6,280 bases of DNA from positions 1-6,280 of the forward strand of contig CALHZE010000078.1 of NCBI GenBank assembly GCA_938040915.1, in the 5' to 3' direction. How positions within the stretch are numbered: the first letter of the stretch is position 1; each line of letters starts with the position of its first letter. Source of the stretch: an uncultured Bacteroidia bacterium. GTDB lineage: Bacteria > Bacteroidota > Bacteroidia > Bacteroidales > CAJPTX01. The notes beneath the pieces are model-generated. The model did not search any database, was not told the origin of the DNA, and worked only from the letters and a program-made list of their open reading frames with translations. The position numbers and the translations under genes were made by a program. This document shows positions 1 to 5,988 of this stretch, one piece after another.

Positions 1-1381
1 AGCGGATGGGAACAACGACTCGGTTGCCCGCTATCTCCAGCGGATACTCTAAACGTTGGAGATTGCGCTCGCTTGTCGCCTCGTCCGTCCCATAACTCTC
101 TTTCTCTACCACCACGCGCCCCACACGCCCTTTCCCGAGAGGCTTGATCGCTAACCGAATGAAAGCCTGTTGCCAGCGACGCCCATCTTCGCCTCGGAAA
201 AAGAGCCCGAAGAGCGACTCCCGTCCCCCGCGACGCAATACTGGCGACGGCGGCGAGGTAACCACTAGCGTGTCACCCACCGTCTGGGGTAACGCGAGTT
301 CGCTCTCTAGACTATATACCTCGTTGGTGCGAATGGCGGCACTACCACTGAGCACAGCGACACCGACGAGCGCCCCCAACCAGCAGACAAAACCCACCAT
401 CGTAATTTTGAGCAATTGCGAGCGGCGCACCAAGCAGTAGAGCCCGAAACAGAGCCCGAGCAAGGGGAATAACAGCAACACGGTGCTCAGCAACACCGGC
501 AATAGCACCGTGTGACTGCTCAGCAGAAGCCGAAGAAAGGGCGCTTTCCCTAACACCTCGCTCCACCACACACTCACATCAGGCGACCACGACACCGAAG
601 CAAATAACACGATTAGGAGGGCTAGCATCGTGAGGACACTCCCTATGATGAGGAGGGCGCCGAAAAGGTAGATCCCATACTTAAGGACGCTCACCCCAAT
701 TGAGCCGAGCAACATGGCAAAGCTCGAAAAGAAGCTCTCGACTGAGTTCTGTTGCCCCGACTGTGCCTTAGCACGCATCTTTTGATACTCGTGCTGTATC
801 TTCTCCTCTATGGTCGAAAAGGTGAGCGGATCGCCCCGCATCTCCATCTGTTGCAACCGCGTGCGCGCGAGCGGGAGGGCAAGCCAAAGGATGAGGTAGA
901 CCAAGACCGCTACCCCGTAAAATAGCGACAGGATGATAAATGACGCCCGTAATATCCAAACGGGGATGCCCATCCGTGCCGAGAGACCGCCGCAAACACC
1001 CCCTAAAATGCGCCGCTGAGGGTCTCTATAGAGTCGAGCGCGATAGGGTGGGGGCTGTGACCCCACCCTATCGCCGGCGCGTCGTTCTGCCCCGTGAGGC
1101 GAGCTATCGTCTTCGCCGTCATTACACACCTCGTCGGGCGTCCCGAGCGTTGCCTTCGCGCGCTCTACTTCGGCGAGGGTGATCGGGCTGCGATCGGGCA
1201 CCCATTCGGTGAAAAGCTCCACGATGCGTTCCTCGATGCTCAGGAGCACCTCGCGACCCGATTCGTCGTCGCCTAAGCGGGCGCGGAGGGCGCTGAGATA
1301 CCGCTCTAAGGTCTTGGCGGCAGTGCGCTCAATGGCAAACGAATAAGCACCGCCTAAGCTGATGGTTACGACATTTTCCAT
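1..1381 (-). CDS. Long PspC-domain multi-pass membrane protein (3' end outside window)
   Basis: The minus-strand frame is open from ATG at 1381 to the left edge, giving 460 visible codons and no stop. Residues 1-85 form an N-terminal domain (SLGG at 8-11, a helix with LERYLSALRARL, then a second helix with SIEERIVELFTEW). A charged, proline-rich linker follows at about 86-115. The PspC domain spans about 115-172, with RRILGGVCGGL at 123-133 and a transmembrane helix ending VYLILWLALP. A charged stretch (174-210) precedes about four more hydrophobic segments (roughly 216-262 and 290-348). The rest, from about 350, is polar and probably outside the membrane. PspC-type proteins are linked to envelope-stress sensing; the exact role here is inferred. 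The gene starts 2 nt after the PadR stop and has a good Shine-Dalgarno sequence, so it is probably translationally coupled to padR. A perfect inverted repeat lies in the linker-coding part. Domain assignment is firm; function is not. Confidence 0.88.
   Translation of the reverse strand, partial: MENVVTISLGGAYSFAIERTAAKTLERYLSALRARLGDDESGREVLLSIEERIVELFTEWVPDRSPITLAEVERAKATLGTPDEVCNDGEDDSSPHGAERRAGDRVGSQPPPYRARLYRDPQRRILGGVCGGLSARMGIPVWILRASFIILSLFYGVAVLVYLILWLALPLARTRLQQMEMRGDPLTFSTIEEKIQHEYQKMRAKAQSGQQNSVESFFSSFAMLLGSIGVSVLKYGIYLFGALLIIGSVLTMLALLIVLFASVSWSPDVSVWWSEVLGKAPFLRLLLSSHTVLLPVLLSTVLLLFPLLGLCFGLYCLVRRSQLLKITMVGFVCWLGALVGVAVLSGSAAIRTNEVYSLESELALPQTVGDTLVVTSPPSPVLRRGGRESLFGLFFRGEDGRRWQQAFIRLAIKPLGKGRVGRVVVEKESYGTDEATSERNLQRLEYPLEIAGNRVVVPIR
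1040..1074. repeat. Perfect 14-bp inverted repeat inside the long pspC gene
   Basis: The left arm GCGATAGGGTGGGG (1040-1053) and right arm CCCCACCCTATCGC (1061-1074) are exact reverse complements around a 7-nt loop. They would form a very stable GC-rich hairpin in the transcript. The repeat falls in the codons for the linker between the N-terminal domain and the PspC domain, where protein sequence is least constrained. No T-tract follows in the direction of transcription, so it is not a standard terminator. A 10-bp palindrome, CTCTATAGAG, lies just downstream in the gene's sense (1024-1033). The structure is seen directly; any role is unknown. Confidence 0.85.
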
Positions 1382-1383
1382 GG

Positions 1384-1740
1384 CTATTCCTCCGCTGTTG
1401 GGTTGGTACCGACTCCCTCTATAAGGCGGTTGACCGAGCTCTCGAGCCCCCGCCACGTCTCACACAGCGAGGCATAATAGGCGCGTCCCTCCTCTGTCAA
1501 CGAGTAGTATTTTCGCGCCGGACCTTGGTAAGATTCCTCTAGGCGCGAGGACAAGATGCCCGCCTTCTTGAGACTCGAGAGGAGTGGGTAGATCGACCCC
1601 TCTACCGCGATAATGTCGTTGTCGTGGAGGATGCGCATAATATCGTTGGTGTAAGCCTCGTGCTGGGCTATGATGGCCAGCGTGCAGAGCTCGATGACGC
1701 TCCGCTGCAAGGCGCGCTTGATGGTGTTGTCTTCTTTCAT
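1384..1740 (-). CDS. PadR-family transcriptional regulator
   Basis: A 118-residue winged-helix repressor of the PadR type. Visible family features are the N-terminal helical part (about 8-40, RSVIELCTLAIIAQHEAYTNDI), the recognition-helix stretch EGSIYPLLSSLKKAGIL (about 47-63), the wing GPARKYYSLTEEGR (about 73-86), and a short C-terminal helix for dimerisation. The start at 1740 (MKEDNTIKRAL) is chosen because the family homology begins there; the in-frame ATG at 1809 would add 23 residues that overlap the upstream pspC and look nothing like PadR. It lies 8 nt after the short pspC and 2 nt before the long pspC. In Bacteroidetes, PadR genes are often paired with PspC genes. PadR proteins usually repress their own operon and respond to small ligands or stress, so autoregulation of this operon is the likely role. 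No effector can be deduced. Confidence 0.92.
   Translation of the reverse strand: MKEDNTIKRALQRSVIELCTLAIIAQHEAYTNDIMRILHDNDIIAVEGSIYPLLSSLKKAGILSSRLEESYQGPARKYYSLTEEGRAYYASLCETWRGLESSVNRLIEGVGTNPTAEE
1387..1393 (-). promoter_or_regulatory. Strong Shine-Dalgarno sequence for the long pspC gene
   Basis: On the minus strand GGAGGAA lies 7 nt (GGAGG to ATG) before the start at 1381. It overlaps the last codons of padR, which read GCG GAG GAA TAG. The other starts in the window show no comparable purine run, as is usual in Bacteroidota. The site supports 1381 as the start and suggests coupling to padR translation. It could also be a by-product of the Ala-Glu-Glu codons. Confidence 0.55.
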
Positions 1741-1748
1741 GGCGTTGT

Positions 1749-2228
1749 CTATTCGTTGTGGGGAAACTCCTTGGCGGGGGTCACTATCCACAAAATGAGG
1801 TAGACCCAAAAACTGGCAAAGGCGATAAAGAGCCCTATCCCAAAGATGAGTCGGAAGATGAGCGGGTCTACGTTGAGATACTCGCCGAGCCCACCACAGA
1901 CGCCACCGATCCGCCGGTTGGTGAGGTTGCGGTAAAACATCTTCTTGCCGCTGTCATAGCCGCGCCGCTGTGTCCCTGCGCTTGCCTCCTCACCATACCC
2001 CAACAAGGCGATGGCGCGCTCAACATCGTCCGTGCGCACCACGAGACCTTTCACTCCGCGCCACTCCCAGAGGTGCTCGCCGAGCTGGTTCTCAAAGTCG
2101 GAAAAAACCTCATCGTCGGAGGCAAAGCGCCGACGGATGCCATCGAGATACTCCTCCAGCCGCTGGGCTGCGTCGGTTTCTACGGCAAAGATGCGTCCAC
2201 CGAGACTGACCTGTCTTACATATTTCAT
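1749..2228 (-). CDS. Short PspC-domain membrane protein
   Basis: A 159-residue protein. Residues 1-85 form the same N-terminal domain as the long PspC protein, with SLGG at 8-11, RLEEYLDGIRRRF, FENQLGEHLWEW and DDVERAIALLG. A short linker follows. The PspC domain spans about 95-153, with RRIGGVCGGLGEYLNVDP at 105-122 and one transmembrane helix (about 124-150, ending VYLILWIVTP). It ends shortly after the helix, so it lacks the extra membrane segments and outer region of its paralogue. It is the first gene of the minus-strand operon, with promoter elements upstream at 2264-2271 and 2314-2321. By family it is a candidate envelope-stress component. The two paralogues could partner or antagonise each other, but that is speculation. 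The start is supported by the matching MxxVxxxSLGG beginning in both proteins. Confidence 0.9.
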   Translation of the reverse strand: MKYVRQVSLGGRIFAVETDAAQRLEEYLDGIRRRFASDDEVFSDFENQLGEHLWEWRGVKGLVVRTDDVERAIALLGYGEEASAGTQRRGYDSGKKMFYRNLTNRRIGGVCGGLGEYLNVDPLIFRLIFGIGLFIAFASFWVYLILWIVTPAKEFPHNE

Positions 2229-2238
2229 TGCTTACCGT

Positions 2239-2249
2239 GTTTAGTAAAC
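2239..2249. promoter_or_regulatory. Small palindrome, possible operator of the PadR operon
   Basis: GTTTAGTAAAC is a perfect odd-centred palindrome, and TAGT-aa-ACTA (2242-2251) is an overlapping one. It sits between the predicted -7 box and the start of the short pspC, near the expected transcription start. PadR proteins bind AT-rich dyads in their own promoters, so this is a plausible operator. Short palindromes also arise by chance in AT-rich DNA. Confidence 0.3.
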
Positions 2250-2263
2250 TACCTTCTGTATTG

Positions 2264-2271
2264 CAAATATA
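2264..2271 (-). promoter_or_regulatory. Bacteroidota -7 promoter element for the pspC-padR-pspC operon
   Basis: On the minus strand TATATTTG, followed by C, matches the TAnnTTTG element of the Bacteroidota primary sigma factor. It lies 35 nt before the ATG at 2228, implying a short leader. I see no convincing TTTG -33 element at the usual distance. Confidence 0.55.
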
Positions 2272-2313
2272 GTAACTCTTCTGGTAGTGTAAGAATTATA
2301 ATAGTGCTTGTTG

Positions 2314-2321
2314 CAAAAATA
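2314..2321 (-). promoter_or_regulatory. Second candidate -7 element upstream of the pspC operon
   Basis: On the minus strand TATTTTTG, followed by C, matches TAnnTTTG exactly and lies 50 bp upstream of the first box. The surrounding 13 nt, ttgcaaaaatagt (2311-2323), repeat the first site, ttgcaaatatagt (2261-2273), with one mismatch. It could be a second start point or simply a repeated regulator site. Confidence 0.35.
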
Positions 2322-2361
2322 GTCCAGACAGGCGGGCTACCTCGTGCCGAATCAAAAGACT

Positions 2362-2381
2362 TTCCTACATTTGCGTAGGAA
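2362..2381 (+). promoter_or_regulatory. -7 promoter element of the peptide transporter, inside a 7-bp dyad
   Basis: TACATTTG (2366-2373), followed by C, matches the Bacteroidota -7 consensus and lies 36 nt before the transporter ATG. It is embedded in an inverted repeat: TTCCTAC (2362-2368) and GTAGGAA (2375-2381), separated by ATTTGC. A regulator bound to this dyad would block the promoter. No clear -33 element is visible. Confidence 0.5.
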
Positions 2382-2409
2382 CGTATTAACTCAATAAGCA
2401 CACAGTAGC

Positions 2410-3957
2410 ATGTTCAAAGATCAGCCGAAAGGGCTCTTAGCCGCTGCGCTTGCCAACATGGGCGAACGCTTTGGCTTTTACATCATGATGGCGATTCTTA
2501 CGCTCTTCATCTCGTCGAAGTTTGGGCTGGACGTCACCAGCACAGGCTACATCTACTCTGCCTTCTATGCCTCGATTTACCTTTTGGCACTCGTAGGGGG
2601 GATCATTGCCGACCGCACCAAAAAGTACAAGCAGACCATCCTCGCGGGGATCGTCCTCATGGCGCTGGGCTACCTCATCATCGCCATCCCAACGCCGACC
2701 CCCGTGCCGCATTTTGCTGTTTACTTGGCGCTCACATGCTTTGGGTTATTGGTTATCGCCTTTGGTAACGGACTCTTCAAGGGCAACCTACAGGCGCTCG
2801 TTGGGCAGATGTATGACGACCCGCAGTATGCCTCCAAGCGCGAGTCGGGCTTCCAGATCTTCTACATGTTTATCAACGTGGGAAGCTTCTTCGCGCCTTT
2901 CATTGCCGTGGGGATGCGTAACTGGTGGCTCAAGGCTAACGGCTTTGCTTACAACGCGGGGTTGCCGGAGTTGTGTCACGAATATATCAACAAGGGCGGG
3001 GCACTCTCTACCGAGCGGATGGCGACCCTCCAAGAGTATGCCGATAAGGCAGTGGGCGCGCCCGTAGACAATCTTGCCGATTTTGTCAACCACTACCTCA
3101 ATATCTTCAACGTCGGTTTCCAGTATGCCTTTATGGCGGCGATCGTGATGATGCTCATCTCGTTGTTCATCTTCGTGGCTAACAAGAAGCGACTCCCCGA
3201 CCCAAGCAAGCGTGCTGTAGCCAAAGCGGGTGCTCCCTCTGCCGAGGAGATTAAGATGGATGCGCGAGAGATTCGCCAGCGCGTCTTGGCGCTCTTTGCT
3301 GTGTTTGGCGTGGTGATCTTCTTCTGGTTCTCGTTCCACCAAAACGGTTATTCGCTCACCTATTTTGCGCGAGACTATGTCAACCTAGACATTATCCATA
3401 TCGACCTCGGCTTTACCGAGATTAAGGGCGCCGAGATCTTCCAGTGTGTCAACCCCTTCTTTGTGGTAACCTTGACGCCGCTCATTATGTGGTTCTTCGG
3501 CTTCTTGAAGAAGAAGGGGCGCACGATCTCCACACCGATGAAAATCGCCATTGGTATGGGGATTGCCGCTGCCGCTTACGTCTTTCTCATGCTCTTCTCG
3601 TTTGCCCTTCCCTCCAAGGAAGCTTACGAAAGTATGAATGCGACACAGATTAGCGAGATTCTGGTGACGCCGTGGGTGATGGTGGGCTTATACTTCATCT
3701 TGACGGTCGCAGAGCTCTTTATCAGCCCGCTCGGGTTGGCGTTTGTGTCAAAGGTAGCGCCGCCTCACATGCAAGGGGTGATGCAGGGAGCATGGCTTGC
3801 GGCAACGGCAGTGGGCAACTCGCTTCTCTTTATTGGTGGTTTGCTTTACATGAACGTGCCGATTTGGGTAACGTGGCTCATCTTCGTTTGCGCATGTAGC
3901 TTGTCGATGTTTGTGATGTTGGCTATGTTGCGTTGGCTCGAGCGCGTGGCAAAGTAA
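2410..3957 (+). CDS. Proton-coupled oligopeptide transporter, POT/PTR2 family
   Basis: A 515-residue inner-membrane permease of the major facilitator superfamily, expected to import di- and tripeptides with protons. Family marks are GERFGFY at 18-24 (helix 1), GNGLFKGNLQALVG at 119-132 with the helix 4 lysine K124, the PTR2 signature FQIFYMFINVGSF at 148-160, FFWFSFHQNGYSL at 304-316 (helix 7), and AELFISPLGLAFVSKVAP at 434-451 with the helix 10 glutamate E435, then MQGAWLAATAVGN. A polar insertion (about 173-232) separates helices 5 and 6. The usual ExxERFxYY motif is NMGERFGFY here, so the first glutamate is Asn16, and the acidic residue usual in helix 7 appears to be His310. These look like features of a Bacteroidetes branch rather than damage. 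It is transcribed alone, divergently from the pspC operon, and ends at a terminator. Confidence 0.93.
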   Translation: MFKDQPKGLLAAALANMGERFGFYIMMAILTLFISSKFGLDVTSTGYIYSAFYASIYLLALVGGIIADRTKKYKQTILAGIVLMALGYLIIAIPTPTPVPHFAVYLALTCFGLLVIAFGNGLFKGNLQALVGQMYDDPQYASKRESGFQIFYMFINVGSFFAPFIAVGMRNWWLKANGFAYNAGLPELCHEYINKGGALSTERMATLQEYADKAVGAPVDNLADFVNHYLNIFNVGFQYAFMAAIVMMLISLFIFVANKKRLPDPSKRAVAKAGAPSAEEIKMDAREIRQRVLALFAVFGVVIFFWFSFHQNGYSLTYFARDYVNLDIIHIDLGFTEIKGAEIFQCVNPFFVVTLTPLIMWFFGFLKKKGRTISTPMKIAIGMGIAAAAYVFLMLFSFALPSKEAYESMNATQISEILVTPWVMVGLYFILTVAELFISPLGLAFVSKVAPPHMQGVMQGAWLAATAVGNSLLFIGGLLYMNVPIWVTWLIFVCACSLSMFVMLAMLRWLERVAK

Positions 3958-3979
3958 CCTCATTGTGTTAGAACTGATA

Positions 3980-4012
3980 GCCGCTCCCCATCCACGGGGG
4001 GCGGCTTTTTTT
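3980..4012 (+). terminator. Intrinsic terminator after the peptide transporter
   Basis: The arms GCCGCTCCCC (3980-3989) and GGGGGGCGGC (3996-4005) pair over 10 bp with one G-T wobble around the loop ATCCAC. Seven T residues follow directly (4006-4012). The hairpin lies 22 nt after the transporter stop and separates that gene from the aldehyde dehydrogenase. Confidence 0.93.
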
Positions 4013-4013
4013 A

Positions 4014-4021
4014 TACCTTTA
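4014..4021 (+). promoter_or_regulatory. Weak candidate -7 element for the aldehyde dehydrogenase
   Basis: TACCTTTA matches TAnnTTTG in 7 of 8 positions (the last base differs). It follows the terminator T-tract and lies 40 nt before the ATG at 4062. A promoter is expected here because the upstream gene is terminated, but no -33 element is seen. Confidence 0.3.
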
Positions 4022-4061
4022 CCCAACACATCCACGACCCAATATATCACCAACATATACC

Positions 4062-5420
4062 ATGCAGGAGCTTCTATCCGTCCAACGAAGCTATTTCCAA
4101 ACAGGGGCGACACTGCCCTACGACGCCCGTCGCGATGCCCTCAGACGGTTAGATAAAGCTATAACACGTTTTGAGGGCGATTTTACCGCTGCACTACATA
4201 GCGATCTGGGTAAGTCTACCACCGAAGCTTATATCAGTGAAATTGGGCTATTGCACGGCGAAATAAACTATGCGTTGCGACATCTCCGCCGGTGGATGCG
4301 CCCCAAGCGGAAAGCTACCCCCTTAGCAAACCTCCCTGGGCGGCAATGGGTGCTCCCTTCGCCTTACGGTGTGGCGCTGATCCTTGCGCCGTGGAACTAT
4401 CCGCTCCTCCTCTCCCTTGCTCCCCTTGTCGGCGCCCTCGCGGCAGGCAATTGCGCCCTACTCAAACCGTCGGAGCTTGCGCCGGCGACGGCCGAGGTGC
4501 TTAGTTCCCTTATCGAAGAGACGTTTCCGAAAGAGCTCGTGGGGGTAGTCAATGGCGGCGCGGAGGTCGCACAGGGGCTGTTGGAACTACCCTTTGACTA
4601 CATTTTCTACACCGGCAACGGGCGCGTAGGGCGCTATGTGATGGAGAAGGCGGCGGCACACCTCACCCCCGTCACCCTCGAGCTCGGCGGAAAGTCGCCG
4701 GTCATCGTTACGCGCAGCGCTGCCGTGCGTCAAGCTGCCCGCCGCATCGTCTTTGGCAAGTTTCTCAATTGTGGGCAGACGTGTGTCGCACCCGACTATA
4801 TCCTTGTCGAGCCCCCCGTGCACGCCGAGCTGGTGGCTTGCTTGAAAGAGGAAATCGTGGCGCAGTATGGGGCACAACCTCTCGCCAATCCTGACTATGG
4901 GCACATCATCAATGCGCGTCATTTCGACCGCCTAATGGGGCTCATCACGGCTGAAAATGTGGTGTGGGGCGGAACGGCGAACCCCGCCGCGCTACAAATT
5001 GCCCCCACCCTCCTCGATCACGTCACTGCCGACGACGCCGTGATGCAGGAAGAGATCTTCGGGCCGCTACTCCCCATCATCGAAGTCCCCGACATCGAAG
5101 CGGCAGCACAGTTCGTTTCCCAGCGTCCGCATCCGTTAGCGCTCTACCTCTTTACCCGCGAGCGGCGTGTTGCGCAACGTATCATAGAGGGGCTCTCCTT
5201 TGGCGGCGGGTGTGTCAACGACGTGCTGGTGCATATCGCAGCCACGAACCTCCCCTTCGGCGGCGTCGGAGCGTCGGGGATGGGCGTCTACCACGGGCAC
5301 GACTCGTTTGCCACCTTCTCACACCCCAAGGCGATTCTCAAGCGAGCAACGTGGTGGGATCCGCGCTTTCGTTACGCGCCCTATACGCCCTTTATGCGGC
5401 GTCTATTGCGGCGTTTTTAG
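4062..5420 (+). CDS. NAD(P)-dependent aldehyde dehydrogenase, class 3 type
   Basis: A 452-residue cytoplasmic enzyme that oxidises aldehydes to carboxylic acids. The length and motifs fit the class 3 (ALDH3-like) branch. APWNYP is at 109-114 with the oxyanion Asn112, LLKPSE at 133-138, and the coenzyme-binding stretch YTGNGRVG at 183-190. The general-base Glu207 lies in TLELGGKSP, and the catalytic Cys241 lies in NCGQTCVAPDY (236-246). EEIFGP is at 330-335, and the C-terminal class 3 signature NLPFGGVGASGMGVYHG is at 396-412. All catalytic residues are present, so the enzyme should be active. The start agrees with the family beginning (LLSVQRSYFQTGAT). Substrates in this class include medium- and long-chain or aromatic aldehydes; the sequence does not say which applies. 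Upstream is a terminator. The gene is monocistronic here and its stop overlaps that of convergent tadA, with no functional link apparent. Confidence 0.94.
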   Translation: MQELLSVQRSYFQTGATLPYDARRDALRRLDKAITRFEGDFTAALHSDLGKSTTEAYISEIGLLHGEINYALRHLRRWMRPKRKATPLANLPGRQWVLPSPYGVALILAPWNYPLLLSLAPLVGALAAGNCALLKPSELAPATAEVLSSLIEETFPKELVGVVNGGAEVAQGLLELPFDYIFYTGNGRVGRYVMEKAAAHLTPVTLELGGKSPVIVTRSAAVRQAARRIVFGKFLNCGQTCVAPDYILVEPPVHAELVACLKEEIVAQYGAQPLANPDYGHIINARHFDRLMGLITAENVVWGGTANPAALQIAPTLLDHVTADDAVMQEEIFGPLLPIIEVPDIEAAAQFVSQRPHPLALYLFTRERRVAQRIIEGLSFGGGCVNDVLVHIAATNLPFGGVGASGMGVYHGHDSFATFSHPKAILKRATWWDPRFRYAPYTPFMRRLLRRF

Positions 5421-5857
5421 CCTCGTTTACTTTGGAAGAAAGAGCGCATGAGGCGGATGGCCTCCCCCTCACACAAGCCGCCCTCTACGACGGTGCGCGG
5501 GTGGAGGAGGGTAGGGGAGTAGCGCCCATAGCCCCGTTTCTCGTCGGTCGCGCCGTAATAGATCGCGCCTATCTGCGCCCACTGCAGGGCGCCGGCACAC
5601 ATCGGGCAGGGCTCTACGGTCACATAGAGCGCACAGCCGGTCAGTAGGTGAGAACGGAGCAGGTTACACGCCGCCGTGATGGCGAGTACCTCGGCGTGTG
5701 CGGTGGGGTCACACAGAGAGAGGGTCTGGTTGTGGGCGCGGGCGATGATCTGCTCGCCGTGGGTGATGACCGCCCCGATGGGCACCTCTTGTTCCGCAAA
5801 GGCTTGCTCGGCCTCGCGGAGCGCCGCTTGCATGGCGTGCTGGTGAAAATCGCTCAT
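5417..5857 (-). CDS. tadA: tRNA-specific adenosine deaminase TadA
   Basis: A 146-residue zinc-dependent deaminase that converts adenosine 34 to inosine at the wobble position of tRNA-Arg(ACG), an essential step for reading CGN arginine codons. The zinc-binding and catalytic set is intact: His54 and Glu56 in DPTAHAEVLAI (50-60), and Cys84 and Cys87 in TVEPCPMCAGA (80-90). Asn43 in AHNQTLSLCDP and the N-terminal VPIGAVI also fit TadA. DEKRGYG (105-111) fills the position of the DAKTGA stretch in the E. coli enzyme. The length and the spacing of motifs from the N-terminus support the start at 5857. A guanine or cytosine deaminase is less likely given the PCPMCAGA and AHNQ context. The gene is convergent with the aldehyde dehydrogenase and divergent from hutU. 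I see no clear -7 box for it in the 131-bp upstream gap. Confidence 0.93.
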   Translation of the reverse strand: MSDFHQHAMQAALREAEQAFAEQEVPIGAVITHGEQIIARAHNQTLSLCDPTAHAEVLAITAACNLLRSHLLTGCALYVTVEPCPMCAGALQWAQIGAIYYGATDEKRGYGRYSPTLLHPRTVVEGGLCEGEAIRLMRSFFQSKRG

Positions 5858-5912
5858 TCCTAACTCAGGGTCGTTTGGTGGGTATAACGGCGGTGTAGGG
5901 CGAATATTGAGG

Positions 5913-5964
5913 ACGACATACCTTGAGAGGGCGCTAATCCCCTCTTTTTCGGTATATTTGTCGT
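5913..5964. promoter_or_regulatory. Nested dyad in the tadA-hutU intergenic region
   Basis: Three inverted-repeat pairs are nested: ACGAC (5913-5917) with GTCGT (5960-5964), ATACC (5918-5922) with GGTAT (5951-5955), and AGAGGG (5926-5931) with CCCTCT (5940-5945). Only a 4-nt bulge (5956-5959) breaks the outer stem. The inner hairpin is followed by a T run (5945-5949). The right arm overlaps the hutU -7 box, so this may be an operator or, in RNA, a leader hairpin. The pairing is seen directly; the role is inferred. Confidence 0.4.
5953..5960 (+). promoter_or_regulatory. -7 promoter element for hutU
   Basis: TATATTTG matches the Bacteroidota TAnnTTTG element exactly and lies 28 nt before the ATG at 5989. 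The leader would therefore be short. A -33 TTTG is not evident at the usual spacing. Confidence 0.5.
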
Positions 5965-5988
5965 GTCACAACATAACATTTTTAGGCG

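Noticed and set aside
144..1276. Several short open frames on both strands (144-440, 342-569, 768-995, 940-1182, 1094-1276)
   Set aside because: All lie within the continuous reading frame of the long PspC protein, which is supported by domain homology.
1741..1809. An upstream ATG that would lengthen PadR by 23 residues
   Set aside because: The extra residues overlap the end of the short pspC in another frame and do not resemble PadR; the family match begins at the ATG at 1740.
1758..2378. A 206-codon open frame on the plus strand opposite the short pspC
   Set aside because: It is antisense to a gene with a clear PspC domain, crosses the promoter region, and its product has no recognisable domain.
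2788..3342. A 184-codon minus-strand open frame inside the peptide transporter gene
   Set aside because: It is antisense to conserved transporter sequence, rich in His, Glu and Arg, with no domain and no promoter.
4964..5647. A 227-codon open frame on the plus strand spanning the aldehyde dehydrogenase and tadA
   Set aside because: It lies out of frame within one well-supported gene and antisense to another. The arginine-rich composition is typical of a shadow frame in GC-rich DNA.
5926..5949. AGAGGG/CCCTCT hairpin plus T run as a true terminator
   Set aside because: The stem is short with an 8-nt loop, and no plus-strand gene ends upstream of it, so it is listed only as part of a possible regulatory dyad.
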